A stretch of 64,000 bases of DNA from Vibrio aphrogenes (GCF_002157735.2 NZ_AP018690.1:744001-808000); one strand, 5' to 3'. Positions 45,447-55,768 are shown, counted from the first letter of the stretch. Numbers and translations are program-made. The notes: generated by a model from the sequence alone, not told the origin.

Positions 45447-45824
45447 TTAAAATAGTGGATACACAATCACACCCCAAACCATGGCTGCCATGATCATGCT
45501 AAGTGTCACTAAAGTTGAACCAATATTTTTCGCCACCCCGGATAAGGTGTGGTATTCCAAACCCACTCGATCCACAACTGCTTCAATGGCGGTATTCACC
45601 ATCTCAGCAAACAAAACAAACATCATAGACAAAATGAGCGCCATGGTGTGCATTGGTGAAATATCCAGATAAAACGCCAAGACCGTTAGTGGAATGAATA
45701 GCATGAGTTCTTGCTGGAACGCTGCTTCATGTTTAACCATCCATTTTAACCCATTAAAACTATGCTTTAAGGTGAAAATTATTCGCATTAGGCCGGTACG
45801 TTTAACTACGACTTTCTCATTCAT
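45447..45824 (-). CDS. dgkA: Diacylglycerol kinase DgkA
   Basis: A 125-aa three-helix inner-membrane kinase with the conserved catalytic segment FAEMVNTAIEAVVDRVG. EptA uses phosphatidylethanolamine as donor and leaves diacylglycerol behind, which DgkA turns back into phosphatidic acid. Its position 18 bases after eptA fits that recycling role, a pairing known in other gammaproteobacteria. Confidence 0.92.
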   Translation of the reverse strand: MNEKVVVKRTGLMRIIFTLKHSFNGLKWMVKHEAAFQQELMLFIPLTVLAFYLDISPMHTMALILSMMFVLFAEMVNTAIEAVVDRVGLEYHTLSGVAKNIGSTLVTLSMIMAAMVWGVIVYPLF

Positions 45825-45842
45825 TTTTATCTATAACTCTAT

Positions 45843-47489
45843 TTAAATTTTACACTTAGCAAAAATATCTAATTCAGGATTTTTATCTTGGGTAGTGACG
45901 CCAAACAAGCCAATCAAACTATGATAAAAGTTATCTTGTGAATGGCCAGGTTGCTGCGCTTGTTGCTGTAAACAAGACACATTAAAGTGTTTTTGTTGCG
46001 CATAGGCTGTTGGCATCCATAGTAACCAAGGAACGGTGGTTTGCTCCTTTGGCGCAATCGCGTATGGGGTTCCATGTAAATATAAACCATTTTCACCCAA
46101 TGACTCACCGTGATCAGAAACATACATCATTGCCACATTATAATCTTGAGAATAATGCTGTAACTGCTTGATCACTTTTGCCAAAAAGTAGTCAGTATAT
46201 ACCAGTGTGTTGTCATATACATTGGTAATTTCCTGATCCGTACATTGTTCGATATCTTTGCGATTACACCAAGGTGCGAATTTTGCTCGTTCAGCCGGAA
46301 AGCGTTGAAAGTAAGTTGGACCATGGCTACCCATCGAGTGTAGCACCACTAGCTTATTGTTTTTATCTTGTTCGATAAACTGCTGCGCAGGCTTTAGCAT
46401 CACTTCATCAAAACAAGTATTGCCATTACATAAATGCGAATCGCTTTTGGGATCAATGGCAATCAACTTAGTCGCGTGAGCTACCCCTTTATCGCCACCA
46501 TCATTATCAATCCATAAGGTTTCAACGCCTGCTTTCGCAATAATATCAACCGCATTGTCTCGTGAATTGGCTTTCGCTTTACTGTAATTGGTGCGCTGCA
46601 TATTTGAGAACATACAAGGCACCGATAACGCAGTATAAGTGCCACAAGAAGCGACATTGTGAAACGAGATCACTCCCATTCCTTTGGTATAAGGTTGAGT
46701 ATCATGCTTATAGCCATTATCAGAAAAATTCATAGCGCGAGCCGTTTCACCTAACACCATCACCACCAGCGTCGGTTTACCATTGCGTGTCGCAGCTAAC
46801 TTAGCATCGTATCCCAATGATTGATAAGGCAAAGGCTGCGTCAAATAATTACGTTTGATGTATTGATAGCTGTCATACACATGCGCCGGTATGATCATTT
46901 TATTCAGATATTTGTTGTTACGCCCTACCGATGCGTAATCTTTATAGGTCGTGATGGTAATCAACGTGATCCCTAAGAGCGCCACTAACATCAGAATGAT
47001 TCTAGCGACAACTTCTCGACACCAAGAAGCACGATATTCCACTTTCACCCATAATAAGAAGAGTGATGGAATAACCCCAAAGCCAAGCAAAAACAATACC
47101 GAGCGAACATTGATATAAAAAGCAATTTCAGAGGCATTGGTTTCCATCACATTTTCAATCATCGAACGATCAAATAAAATATGAAACTCTTGTTCACCAT
47201 ACAACGCTATCGCCGAGGTTAAGGTCAAGAGGATAAAAAAGGGCTTTAGCAAATAAGGCCACGCCAATAAAGAAAAAATCACACAAAATGCAAAAAACAA
47301 TACCAATGGACCAGTATATGGAAACCACACATCAGGGACATTCTGGCTTAAGATGAAAATTTGATGAATGATGGGGAAGTTTAAAATAAACCCATAATAA
47401 AATGCCAACAGCATGATAATGGTCGTTACTTTCGCACTCGGACGATAAAGCAAATCTCCGTTCCAATAACGACTCACTGATGACCACAT
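45843..47489 (-). CDS. eptA: Phosphoethanolamine-lipid A transferase EptA
   Basis: A 548-aa inner-membrane enzyme with five N-terminal helices and a periplasmic alkaline-phosphatase-like domain from about residue 220. Key motifs: GETARAMNFSDNGY with the first metal site, the nucleophilic threonine in SCGTYTALSVPCMFS, WIDNDGGDKG, HSMGSHGPTY and VSDHGESLGENGLYLHG. It adds phosphoethanolamine to lipid A phosphates and lowers binding of polymyxin-type peptides. First gene of an operon with dgkA and the two-component genes. Confidence 0.93.
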   Translation of the reverse strand: MWSSVSRYWNGDLLYRPSAKVTTIIMLLAFYYGFILNFPIIHQIFILSQNVPDVWFPYTGPLVLFFAFCVIFSLLAWPYLLKPFFILLTLTSAIALYGEQEFHILFDRSMIENVMETNASEIAFYINVRSVLFLLGFGVIPSLFLLWVKVEYRASWCREVVARIILMLVALLGITLITITTYKDYASVGRNNKYLNKMIIPAHVYDSYQYIKRNYLTQPLPYQSLGYDAKLAATRNGKPTLVVMVLGETARAMNFSDNGYKHDTQPYTKGMGVISFHNVASCGTYTALSVPCMFSNMQRTNYSKAKANSRDNAVDIIAKAGVETLWIDNDGGDKGVAHATKLIAIDPKSDSHLCNGNTCFDEVMLKPAQQFIEQDKNNKLVVLHSMGSHGPTYFQRFPAERAKFAPWCNRKDIEQCTDQEITNVYDNTLVYTDYFLAKVIKQLQHYSQDYNVAMMYVSDHGESLGENGLYLHGTPYAIAPKEQTTVPWLLWMPTAYAQQKHFNVSCLQQQAQQPGHSQDNFYHSLIGLFGVTTQDKNPELDIFAKCKI

Positions 47490-47742
47490 AATTTATTCCT
47501 CATTACTCAACCCTTTTATAAAACCTATCCCGCCGGCGATCTATTCCACGGACAATCTATTTCATGGACAATAATGGCGTGATTTTATAAACGGAAACTG
47601 AAGATTGACTGAAGAGGAACTGAAACTTAGCGCAACAGTGGCAGAGCATTTCATTGCCAATCTATACTGAAAGTGTATTCTAAGGTGATGGATTTTATGC
47701 CAATCTCACCCATCCTGTTCCACACCAGATAGGGAGACCTCT

Positions 47743-48531
47743 ATGCAAGAAATACCACTCGGATTTGTCGCAGGTACGATCATTAAACGAATAGATTGGG
47801 CCGAACATCTGTTTTCATTACGAGTCCAAGCTCCTAGTTCAGCCTTTCCCACTCCAGCTTATGTTGCAGGTCAATTCAGTAAGTTAGGAGCCTTAAATGA
47901 GCAAAATGAATGGGTTCGACGTGCCTATTCTATGGTCAATAAACCTTGTCTTAATGGTGATAATCTAGAATTAGAATTTTTGGTCATTGAAATTCCTGAT
48001 GGCAAACTCACCCCTTTACTCGGACATAAACACGTTGGAGATGAAGTCATTGTGGGTACGCTACCGGCAGGCTTTATGACCATTAATGAAGTGCCACAAG
48101 CAACGCAAGATTTATGGATGTTATCAACCGGAACGGGCATTGGCCCCTTTTTGGCGTTGTTAGAAGATATAGAAGCCTGCCAACGCTTTGAGCATTTAGT
48201 GCTGGTTCATGCGGTGCGAACTCAAGAAGAATTGGTCTACAAAGACGCCATCATAGCCTTAATGAAGGCTTATCAAGGAAAATTACGCTACGTGCCTATT
48301 GTCTCGCGCGAAGTTGTCTCTGGCGCGCTAAATGGCCGGATCCCACAGCATATTCAAGCAGGAACCTTAGAAAAAGCCGCTCACTTGCCATTAAGCCAAC
48401 AACATAGCTTTTTATATTTATGTGGCAACCCAAATATGATCCGCGATACTCGGGATGTCTTGCAACAATTGGGCTATAAAAAACACCTACGCCGTGAAGC
48501 GGGCCAATTTAGCTTTGAAAATTATTGGTAG
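47743..48531 (+). CDS. fpr: Ferredoxin/flavodoxin-NADP reductase Fpr
   Basis: A 262-aa cytoplasmic FAD enzyme passing electrons between NADPH and ferredoxin or flavodoxin. The FAD-binding RRAYSMVN is at about 65-72, the NADP-binding STGTGIGPFLALLED at about 128-142, CGNP near 227 and the C-terminal tryptophan typical of the bacterial Fpr class. Single gene, divergent from the eptA operon across 253 bases in which no clear site was recognised. SD AGGGAG precedes the ATG. Confidence 0.92.
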   Translation: MQEIPLGFVAGTIIKRIDWAEHLFSLRVQAPSSAFPTPAYVAGQFSKLGALNEQNEWVRRAYSMVNKPCLNGDNLELEFLVIEIPDGKLTPLLGHKHVGDEVIVGTLPAGFMTINEVPQATQDLWMLSTGTGIGPFLALLEDIEACQRFEHLVLVHAVRTQEELVYKDAIIALMKAYQGKLRYVPIVSREVVSGALNGRIPQHIQAGTLEKAAHLPLSQQHSFLYLCGNPNMIRDTRDVLQQLGYKKHLRREAGQFSFENYW

Positions 48532-48609
48532 GCTATCTTTCACCCGCTTATTGTCACATCATTGATCTAACTCTCAAATAGCTTGTCAGTCCCCAACACA
48601 CAGAAACCA

Positions 48610-48645
48610 AACAGGGTAATGGTCCTTCTCCTACCCTGTTTTTTA
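48610..48645 (+). terminator. Terminator of fpr
   Basis: Nine-base stem AACAGGGTA/TACCCTGTT, 13-base loop, then TTTTT. The following 340 bases up to the second pstS contain no gene; they hold Pho-box-like sequence near 48761-48781 and at 48910. Confidence 0.8.
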
Positions 48646-48909
48646 TCAACGACACATCACTTCCGTTCACTTATCAGCCCCTTGAACTAAACTTTTCACG
48701 ATTACGATGTGCTGCGACGTTAACCTGAGAACAAGGTATAAATTGTTACAAATAAATAATGTCAAACTGTCATAAACTCTACTATGCCCTCAATACCATT
48801 CATGATTGTTCAAGATAAAAGCAAAACACTGAACTTTAAAACACATCAAAAACAAATACTTAACAAATAAAAACCAGATGAAATCAATCTTTTCACAAAT
48901 GAAAGGTCA

Positions 48910-48926
48910 TTGTCACATAACTGACA
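48910..48926 (+). promoter_or_regulatory. Pho box before the second pst operon
   Basis: TTGTCACATAACTGACA matches CTGTCATAWAWCTGTCA at 14 of 17 positions, about 60 bases before the pstS ATG. A further CTGTCATAAA half-site lies about 140 bases upstream. Confidence 0.65.
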
Positions 48927-48985
48927 TCTAAAACGATTAATTTATGTCCTGCAAATACACTTTATTACAATTTTAGGATGGAAAA

Positions 48986-50029
48986 ATGAAGAAATACACT
49001 CTTCTTTTAGCTTCACTGGCCATGGCATCTGCGTCTACGATGGCGGCAACAACCATTAACGGTGCAGGCGCGACCTTCCCGTATCCAGTATATGCTGATT
49101 GGGCAAAAGTCTATAACAAAGAAACTGGTGTACAACTGAACTATCAAGCGATTGGTTCTGGTGGCGGCATCAAACAAATTGAAGCTAAAACAGTGGATTT
49201 CGGTGCATCGGATGCGCCACTTAGTAAAGAAGATTTGGATAAAAATGGTTTAGTTCAGTTCCCAGCAGTTATGGGTTCTATCGTTCCTGTGATTAATGTT
49301 AAAGGTATTAGCGCAGGTGAGTTGAAGCTGTCTGGTGAAGCTTTAGCGGACATCTACTTAGGTAAAGTAAAATACTGGGATGACGCTGAACTAAAAGCAT
49401 TAAACTCAGAGTTAACACTTCCTCACCAAATGATTGTTGCTGTACACCGCTCTGACGGTTCTGGTACTACTTATAACTACACTGACTACCTGCAACGTGC
49501 TAGCAAAACATGGGCAGATCAAGTTGGTATGGGCAAAGAAGTCGCATGGCCTAAAGCAGCGACTAACCTAGGTGGTAAAGGGAATGCTGGCGTGGCTAAC
49601 TTAGTCAAACGCACTCCTGGCGCTATCGGTTATGTTGAATTCGCTTACGCTGAGCAAAACAGCTTAGTCTATACACAAATGAAAAATAAAGATGGTCACT
49701 TTGTTAAACCTGAACTAGCTGCATTCCAAGCCGCTGCAGCAAATGCTGATTGGGCCAATGCGCCAGGATTTAAATTAATGCTTAACGACCAACCAGGTGC
49801 ACAATCTTGGCCAATGACTGCTGCGACCTTTATCTTAATGCATAAAGAGCAAGCCTCACCAGAAACTGCAAAAGAAGTATTGAAATTCTTCAAATGGGGT
49901 TACGAACACGGTGATATCGCAACTAAGCTAGGTTATGTACCAATGCCGAGCAATGTTGTGAAGATGGTAGAAACTATGTGGTCTAAAGACATTAAAGCCG
50001 CTGATGGCTCAAGTGTTTACAACCAATAA
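48986..50029 (+). CDS. pstS: Phosphate-binding periplasmic protein, second Pst system (classical PstS)
   Basis: A 347-aa PstS of the E. coli type. Signal peptide to about residue 20 (STMA); mature start ATTINGAGATFPYPVYADWA; phosphate loops IGSGGGIKQI, DFGASDAPL and HRSDGSGTTYNYTDYL. Length and motifs match classical PstS, unlike the other two in this window. A Pho box sits upstream and a strong hairpin separates it from pstC. Confidence 0.95.
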   Translation: MKKYTLLLASLAMASASTMAATTINGAGATFPYPVYADWAKVYNKETGVQLNYQAIGSGGGIKQIEAKTVDFGASDAPLSKEDLDKNGLVQFPAVMGSIVPVINVKGISAGELKLSGEALADIYLGKVKYWDDAELKALNSELTLPHQMIVAVHRSDGSGTTYNYTDYLQRASKTWADQVGMGKEVAWPKAATNLGGKGNAGVANLVKRTPGAIGYVEFAYAEQNSLVYTQMKNKDGHFVKPELAAFQAAAANADWANAPGFKLMLNDQPGAQSWPMTAATFILMHKEQASPETAKEVLKFFKWGYEHGDIATKLGYVPMPSNVVKMVETMWSKDIKAADGSSVYNQ

Positions 50030-50047
50030 TATCTTTCTCCACTCATT

Positions 50048-50071
50048 AAGGTGCTCGTCATCGAGCACCTT
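50048..50071 (+). terminator. Strong hairpin between pstS and pstC, second system
   Basis: Perfect ten-base stem AAGGTGCTCG/CGAGCACCTT with a TCAT loop, followed by GCTTTG. Likely a partial terminator or pstS mRNA stabiliser. Confidence 0.6.
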
Positions 50072-50151
50072 GCTTTGCGTGATACTTTTTGCATTACCCC
50101 GTTGTACTAATGCAAAGAGAAATATGATTCAACATTACACAGGATAGCACC

Positions 50152-51108
50152 TTGAGCGTTTCATCATCGGTTATTAAGCCCTCTTCAAATAGACTTTCTC
50201 ATCAAAGTGCAGATCGTTTATTTCAAAAAGCCAGCTTCACTAGCGCCCTTTTGATTACATTGATCATGATAGCCTTGTTCGCCTCATTAGTTGGCGGTGC
50301 TTTGCCGGCTATCTCCAAGTTTGGTTTAGGATTCATAACCAGTACTGATTGGGACCCTGTTCAATCTCTCTTTGGTGCTGCGAACGCACTTTATGGGACA
50401 ATCGTTTCTGCGGTTATCGCCGTATTGCTTGCTACTCCAATTGGTATTGCCATAGCAATTTCTCTGTCTGAGTTAATGCCCAAGTGGTTATCAAAACCGA
50501 TCAGTCTTGCTATCGAGCTATTAGCGGCCGTTCCAAGCATTATTTATGGTATGTGGGGTTTGTTTGTCTTTGCGCCGTGGTTTTCAGAAAACGTTCAAAT
50601 GTGGTTACTTGACCATATTGCTCCCATCCCTGTCATTGGAGCGCTCTTTGATGGACCGCCAATTGGCTTAGGCTTACTGACCTCCGGTATTATTTTAGCC
50701 ATCATGATTTTACCTATCTTAACGTCATTGATAAAAGATGCCTTAGGCACAGTACCAAATGTACTACGCGAATCATCTTATGGCATCGGAGCACACTCAT
50801 ACGAAGTCATTCTCAAAGTATTATTACCATCGATTAAAAGCTCAATTTTAGGTGCCTTCATCTTAGCCCTGGGTCGTGCACTCGGTGAAACCATGGCCAT
50901 CACCTTTGTTGTAGGTGGCTCACAAGATATTAATACTTCTTTATTTATGCCAGCAACGTCGATTTCAGCAACCATTGCCGAGCAATTTAATGAAGCCACC
51001 AACCCAATGCATTTAGCCTCATTGTTAGAACTAGGCTTAGTGCTATTCCTCATCACTTTTATTGTTATGGGTTATGCCCGTGTTCAGCTTAGAAAAGGAG
51101 CCAAATAA
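50152..51108 (+). CDS. pstC: Phosphate ABC transporter permease PstC, second system
   Basis: A 318-aa permease with six main helices. Pore-region sequence IELLAAVPSIIYGMWGLFVF and coupling loop LRESSYGIGAHSYEVILKVLLPS match E. coli PstC. The start is TTG, supported by AGGA seven bases ahead. The stop overlaps pstA by one base (TAATG). Confidence 0.94.
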   Translation: MSVSSSVIKPSSNRLSHQSADRLFQKASFTSALLITLIMIALFASLVGGALPAISKFGLGFITSTDWDPVQSLFGAANALYGTIVSAVIAVLLATPIGIAIAISLSELMPKWLSKPISLAIELLAAVPSIIYGMWGLFVFAPWFSENVQMWLLDHIAPIPVIGALFDGPPIGLGLLTSGIILAIMILPILTSLIKDALGTVPNVLRESSYGIGAHSYEVILKVLLPSIKSSILGAFILALGRALGETMAITFVVGGSQDINTSLFMPATSISATIAEQFNEATNPMHLASLLELGLVLFLITFIVMGYARVQLRKGAK

Positions 51109-51965
51109 TGACTCGTTCTCAATGGCGCACCATAAAAAGTAAATCGTTTAGAGCGATCTGTTATACCGCAACTGGACTTGGCTTAGTCATTCTTGCTGTG
51201 ATCTTATTTAGCCTATTAACCAAAGGTCTGCATGGCTTGCATTGGCGCACTTTTACCGAATCAATGCCGAGCCCTGGCGGTGAAGGTGGCCTTGCAAATG
51301 CCATTGTCGGCAGCTTAATGATCAGCCTTGTTGGGATAGCCATTGCTGTGCCAATCGGATTACTTGCCGGAACCTGGCTTTCTGAATATGGAAAAGATTC
51401 AAAACTAGCTGACACCATTCGATTTTTGAACGGCATGCTCATGAGCTCGCCATCCATCTTAATTGGCCTATTTATCTATGAAATCTGCGTGAAACCTTTA
51501 GGTGGATTCTCTGGCTGGGCCGGTTCAATTGCACTTGCGATTATTGCACTACCTATGATCATTTCAACAACAGAAGAAATGTTAAAACTGGTACCTAAAA
51601 GCATTCGTGAAGCAGGTTCAGGCCTAGGATTACCAAAATGGCGAGTCACATTATCCTTGAGTTATCGTAGCGTTGGCGCAGGTATTTTAACTGGAATTTT
51701 ATTGTCATTTGCACGTATTTCAGGTGAAACAGCTCCCCTGCTATTCACCTCATTGAATAATACATTCATGTCCTTTGATATGAATGCCCCTATGGCAAAC
51801 TTACCGGTGACTATTTACCGCTTAGCGATGAGCCCTTATGACAGTTGGAATGATTTAGCCTGGACGGGCGCTCTCATTATTACTGTGGCAATTTTATGTC
51901 TAAACATTACTTCTCGCATGCTACCAGCATTGTTAGCGAAAAAGACAAAAGTATTAAGCAAATAG
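51108..51965 (+). CDS. pstA: Phosphate ABC transporter permease PstA, second system
   Basis: A 285-aa permease. The region [22 protein letters not shown] and the coupling loop [23 protein letters not shown] match the E. coli PstA branch, distinct from the NLAGVPSIIYG form of the first system. Coupled to pstC and ten bases before pstB. Confidence 0.94.
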   Translation: MTRSQWRTIKSKSFRAICYTATGLGLVILAVILFSLLTKGLHGLHWRTFTESMPSPGGEGGLANAIVGSLMISLVGIAIAVPIGLLAGTWLSEYGKDSKLADTIRFLNGMLMSSPSILIGLFIYEICVKPLGGFSGWAGSIALAIIALPMIISTTEEMLKLVPKSIREAGSGLGLPKWRVTLSLSYRSVGAGILTGILLSFARISGETAPLLFTSLNNTFMSFDMNAPMANLPVTIYRLAMSPYDSWNDLAWTGALIITVAILCLNITSRMLPALLAKKTKVLSK

Positions 51966-51975
51966 GACACCCTTT

Positions 51976-52818
51976 ATGAACGCAACTGTCTCTCCAATGA
52001 TGAGCAACAACGTGGTTATTATGAAAACAGATATGGTCCAAAAGAAAGTGGTTACCTCTCGCGAAACATGTATGGATATCCAAGGCTTAAATTTCTTTTA
52101 TGGAAAAGGAAAGCAAGCATTATTTGACATTACCTTACCGGTCTATCACAACCATGTCACCGCAATTATTGGTGCGTCTGGCTGTGGTAAATCTACCTTA
52201 TTACGCACCATGAACCGTATTTATAACTTATACGACGAGCAATATGCTGAAGGTACGATCAAACTTGATAATGAAAACATCCTATCTAACTCGGTAGATA
52301 TCTACGGATTACGCAACAAAGTAGGAATGATTTTCCAAAAACCGACACCATTCCCAATGAGCATTTATGAGAATATTGCTTTTGGTATTCGTTTAAATGA
52401 GAAAGTGCCTAAAGCGGAGATGGACCAACGTGTACAAGATGCACTAGAACAAGCCCGCTTATGGAAAGAAGTAAAAGATAAATTGCATGCAGACGCCATG
52501 GGCTTATCTGGCGGCCAACAGCAGCGTTTATGTATTGCACGTACGATTGCTTTAAAACCAGAAGTCATCTTGATGGATGAACCCACCTCGGCTTTAGACC
52601 CCATCGCAACACAAGGTATTGAAAAACTTATTACTAAACTACGTAAGTCATTCACTATCGTTATCGTCACGCACAACATGCAACAAGCGAAGCGTATTTC
52701 AGATTTTACGGCTTTCATGCACTTAGGAAAACTCATTGAATTTGGAGAAACACAACAAATCTTCAATCAACCAAAAGAAACGATGACGGCTGAGTACATC
52801 GGTGGTGAATTCGGTTAA
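51976..52818 (+). CDS. pstB: Phosphate ABC transporter ATPase PstB, second system
   Basis: A 280-aa ATPase with Walker [10 protein letters not shown] at 66-74, signature LSGGQQQR, Walker [14 protein letters not shown] and H-loop VTHNMQQA. About 30 polar residues precede the usual PstB start; internal methionines at 8, 9 and 16 are alternative starts. No phoU follows, unlike the first system. Confidence 0.94.
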   Translation: MNATVSPMMSNNVVIMKTDMVQKKVVTSRETCMDIQGLNFFYGKGKQALFDITLPVYHNHVTAIIGASGCGKSTLLRTMNRIYNLYDEQYAEGTIKLDNENILSNSVDIYGLRNKVGMIFQKPTPFPMSIYENIAFGIRLNEKVPKAEMDQRVQDALEQARLWKEVKDKLHADAMGLSGGQQQRLCIARTIALKPEVILMDEPTSALDPIATQGIEKLITKLRKSFTIVIVTHNMQQAKRISDFTAFMHLGKLIEFGETQQIFNQPKETMTAEYIGGEFG

Positions 52819-52912
52819 TGTAATTTCTCCTACATTAAATAGTCCTTTCCAATCTCCTATCTTTGCACAGGCGATCGTTTTGATCCGCCTGTGTCATCTA
52901 TGTTTCAAATTA

Positions 52913-52929
52913 CTGTAACACAACTGTCA
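52913..52929 (+). promoter_or_regulatory. Pho box before the third pst operon
   Basis: CTGTAACACAACTGTCA matches CTGTCATAWAWCTGTCA at 14 of 17 positions, with the right half perfect, about 70 bases before the pstS start. Confidence 0.65.
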
Positions 52930-52999
52930 TAATTCAACCCTAAAGTGGCTTTCGTCAACTCAATGACTTAACGGCATGAAGCCATAAAGGAAAAAAGGT

Positions 53000-53821
53000 A
53001 TGAAAAAGACAGTGATCAGTGCTCTGGCTATTTTAGGCGCACTAACAGTAAACCCAGTATCAGCAAAAGAAACTATCTCTGCGGTAGGTTCAAGTAGTGT
53101 TACTCCGTTAATGGAAGTCTTTGCTGAAACCTACATGAAATCGAACCCAGATGTTTTCATCGAAGTTCAAGGTCCTGGTTCTTCTGCCGGCATTAAAGCT
53201 GCAAAAAACAACTCTGCAGATTTAGGTATGTCGTCACGAGCACTGAAAGCGGAAGAAAAAGAAGCAACCCTTAAAGAAGAAGTGGTTGCCCGTGACGGGA
53301 TTGCCGTTGTCGTCAACCCAAATAACCACATCAAAGGGTTAACCGCGGAACAAGTGACTCAAATTTATAAAGGTGAGATTAATAACTGGAAGCAAGTGGG
53401 TGGTGAAGATAAACCTATCGTTGCCATCACTCGCGATACCGCTTCTGGTACACGTGGTGCATTTGAAGACATCATGGATTTAAAAATGAAAATCAATGGC
53501 ATTGAAGTGTCTGCGATTTCGCAACGTGCTCAAGTTGCCAATGGTAACGGTGGCCTAAAAACCATGGTAGCAAGTAACCCATACGCAATTGGCTACATTT
53601 CTTTAGGAACGGTCGATGAAAGTGTGCACCCTCTTTCAGTTGATGGTGTAGAAGCGAGTATTGCTAACGTGAAAAATGGAACTTACAAAGTGGCTCGCCC
53701 ATTCTTGGTTCTTTATCACGAAGGTCGCCCAACACCAACAGCGCAAAAATTCCTAGATTGGATGCTAACAAAAGATGCACAAAAATTAGTAATTGCTAAC
53801 GGTTACATCGATATCCACTAA
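53000..53821 (+). CDS. pstS: Phosphate-binding periplasmic protein, third Pst system (short PstS)
   Basis: A 273-aa binding protein of the short PstS type. Signal peptide to about residue 22 (VSA); loops VGSSSVTPLME, QGPGSSAGIKAA, DLGMSSRAL and TRDTASGTRGAFED contact phosphate. Proteins of this size are the phosphate-limitation PstS of many vibrios. Preceded by a Pho box; a hairpin and 94 bases separate it from pstC. Confidence 0.94.
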   Translation: MKKTVISALAILGALTVNPVSAKETISAVGSSSVTPLMEVFAETYMKSNPDVFIEVQGPGSSAGIKAAKNNSADLGMSSRALKAEEKEATLKEEVVARDGIAVVVNPNNHIKGLTAEQVTQIYKGEINNWKQVGGEDKPIVAITRDTASGTRGAFEDIMDLKMKINGIEVSAISQRAQVANGNGGLKTMVASNPYAIGYISLGTVDESVHPLSVDGVEASIANVKNGTYKVARPFLVLYHEGRPTPTAQKFLDWMLTKDAQKLVIANGYIDIH

Positions 53822-53840
53822 GTAAGTTTTTTAATAAATT

Positions 53841-53862
53841 GCTCAGCTTGTAAGAGCTGAGC
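53841..53862 (+). terminator. Hairpin between pstS and pstC, third system
   Basis: Eight-base stem GCTCAGCT/AGCTGAGC with a six-base loop and TTCTTTT after it. Same position as in the other two pst operons. Confidence 0.55.
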
Positions 53863-53915
53863 TTCTTTTCCATCTCGAACGGTTGATCTTAACCATCGGA
53901 ATGTGAGTTTTGAAT

Positions 53916-54881
53916 ATGACCATCGCCACTTATAGTGACAAAAATATAAATAGTGACACGCCTATGAATACTGTCGCCAGTTCAGAAGTACAAGCTTCTC
54001 AACCTAACGGTAACTTACGTCAAAAGAAAGGTATTGATTGGAAAGAGAAAATCTTCCATGCCTTATTTTTAAGTAGCGCCGTTATTGGTATTGTTTCTCT
54101 TGCCTTGATTGCCTATTTCATCATTGCAGAAAGTATCCCTGCCTTCCAAGCAGTGGGCATTTCCGGCATTGTTTTGGGTGATAACTGGCTACCACCAGCG
54201 CTGTATGGCGTTTACACCATGATCATTGCTTCTGTTGTTTCTACACTAGGAGCCGTTGTTATTGGTGTGCCAGTAGGGTTACTTACCGCAATTTTCATTG
54301 CAGAGATTGCCCCTAAACGTATTGCTAACATTATCCGCCCTGCGGTGGAGCTGTTGGCTGGCATTCCTTCGGTTGTTTACGGTTTCTTCGGGTTAGTCAT
54401 TATTGTGCCTCTTATTCAAGAGATCTTTAATGTCCCTGCAGGTAACACTATTTTGGCTGGGATTATTGTTCTTGGCGTGATGATTTTACCGACCGTTATT
54501 ACGGTATCAGAAACGTCCATTCGTGCGGTACCCCATGCTTATAAAGAAGGGTCATTGGCACTAGGCGCTTCAAAAACGTATACCATTTTTAAAATTCTCG
54601 TTCCTGCTGCTCGTTCAGGAATTATGACAGGCGTTATCTTAGGTATCGCTCGTGCATTAGGTGAAACGATGGCCATCATCATGGTCATGGGTAACGCACC
54701 GGCTATGCCACAAGGTATTTTAGATTCAGCCCGTACGTTAACAGCCAACATTGCGATTGAAATGTCTTATGCAAGTGGCATTCATGCAAACGCACTTTAT
54801 GCCACCGGCGTCGTGCTATTAGCCTTTATCATGATTTTAAATGGCGCTCTTCTGTACCTTAACCGTCAGAAAGCAAGGTAA
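53916..54881 (+). CDS. pstC: Phosphate ABC transporter permease PstC, third system
   Basis: About 321 aa with a long polar N-terminal tail (near 45 residues) before the first helix. Pore region VELLAGIPSVVYGFFGLVII and coupling loop YKEGSLALGASKTYTIFKILVPAA are typical. ATG 53916 has GTGAG eight bases ahead; TTG 53910 is the other possibility. It ends five bases before pstA. Confidence 0.94.
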   Translation: MTIATYSDKNINSDTPMNTVASSEVQASQPNGNLRQKKGIDWKEKIFHALFLSSAVIGIVSLALIAYFIIAESIPAFQAVGISGIVLGDNWLPPALYGVYTMIIASVVSTLGAVVIGVPVGLLTAIFIAEIAPKRIANIIRPAVELLAGIPSVVYGFFGLVIIVPLIQEIFNVPAGNTILAGIIVLGVMILPTVITVSETSIRAVPHAYKEGSLALGASKTYTIFKILVPAARSGIMTGVILGIARALGETMAIIMVMGNAPAMPQGILDSARTLTANIAIEMSYASGIHANALYATGVVLLAFIMILNGALLYLNRQKAR

Positions 54882-54886
54882 GTCAC

Positions 54887-55768
54887 ATGAACGTAGAAAA
54901 AACTATGGATTTAGCAAAACTAAAAAAACAACGCCAAAACAAAGATAAAATCCTTAATGTTTTGATTTGGATCTCGGCAGGATTAACCGTTGGCTTCCTA
55001 TTTTGGATCATCTGGTACATCCTATCGAATGGCTTGCAACATGTAGATTGGAACTTCATTAGCGACGACTATACTCGCACTGGCGATCAACACGGGATTT
55101 TCCCAATGATCATTGCCACCATCTACATGGTGATTGCATCGATTGCGGTTGCAGCACCACTGGGTATCATGACCGCAATTTACTTAACTGAGTACGCGAA
55201 ACCAGGCAGTCAATTAGTAAAAGTGATCCGCTTTTGTACGGAATCATTAGCGGGTATTCCATCGATCATCTTTGGTCTGTTTGGTATGACTTTCTTTGTT
55301 GCGGTACTAGGGTTTGGATTCTCGATTTTATCGGGGGCGCTCACATTAAGTATCTTAATTCTGCCAGTAATAATTCGTACAACAGAAGAGTCCTTAATGG
55401 CCGTATCGCAAACTTACCGTGAAGGCTCATACGGCTTAGGTGCATCTAAGATTTACACTATCTGGCGATTAATCTTACCTAGTGCGATGCCAGGAATTTT
55501 AACCTCGGTCATCTTAAGTATCGGCCGTGTTATTGGGGAATCTGCTCCTGTTTTCTTAACCGCGGGCATGGTCGCTCGTATTCCTGAGTCATTATTAGAT
55601 TCAGGCCGTACCTTGACCGTACATTTATACAAATTGACCACAGAACTCTTCAGTGTTGAAGAATGGAACCAAGCTTACGGAACCGCTACTGTGCTTATCG
55701 TGCTCGTTCTGGTCATTAACATGTTGACCAAGTTTTTAGGTAGTCGCTTCAATAAAGCCAACTACTAA
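54887..55768 (+). CDS. pstA: Phosphate ABC transporter permease PstA, third system
   Basis: A 293-aa permease with a basic N-terminal tail (LAKLKKQRQNKDK), pore region ESLAGIPSIIFGLFGMTFF and coupling loop YREGSYGLGASKIYTIWRLILPSA. A 112-base gap with a hairpin separates it from pstB, wider than in the other two operons. Confidence 0.94.
   Translation: MNVEKTMDLAKLKKQRQNKDKILNVLIWISAGLTVGFLFWIIWYILSNGLQHVDWNFISDDYTRTGDQHGIFPMIIATIYMVIASIAVAAPLGIMTAIYLTEYAKPGSQLVKVIRFCTESLAGIPSIIFGLFGMTFFVAVLGFGFSILSGALTLSILILPVIIRTTEESLMAVSQTYREGSYGLGASKIYTIWRLILPSAMPGILTSVILSIGRVIGESAPVFLTAGMVARIPESLLDSGRTLTVHLYKLTTELFSVEEWNQAYGTATVLIVLVLVINMLTKFLGSRFNKANY

Noticed and set aside
52365..52766. 133-codon antisense ORF inside pstB
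   Set aside because: Antisense shadow of a highly conserved ATPase gene.
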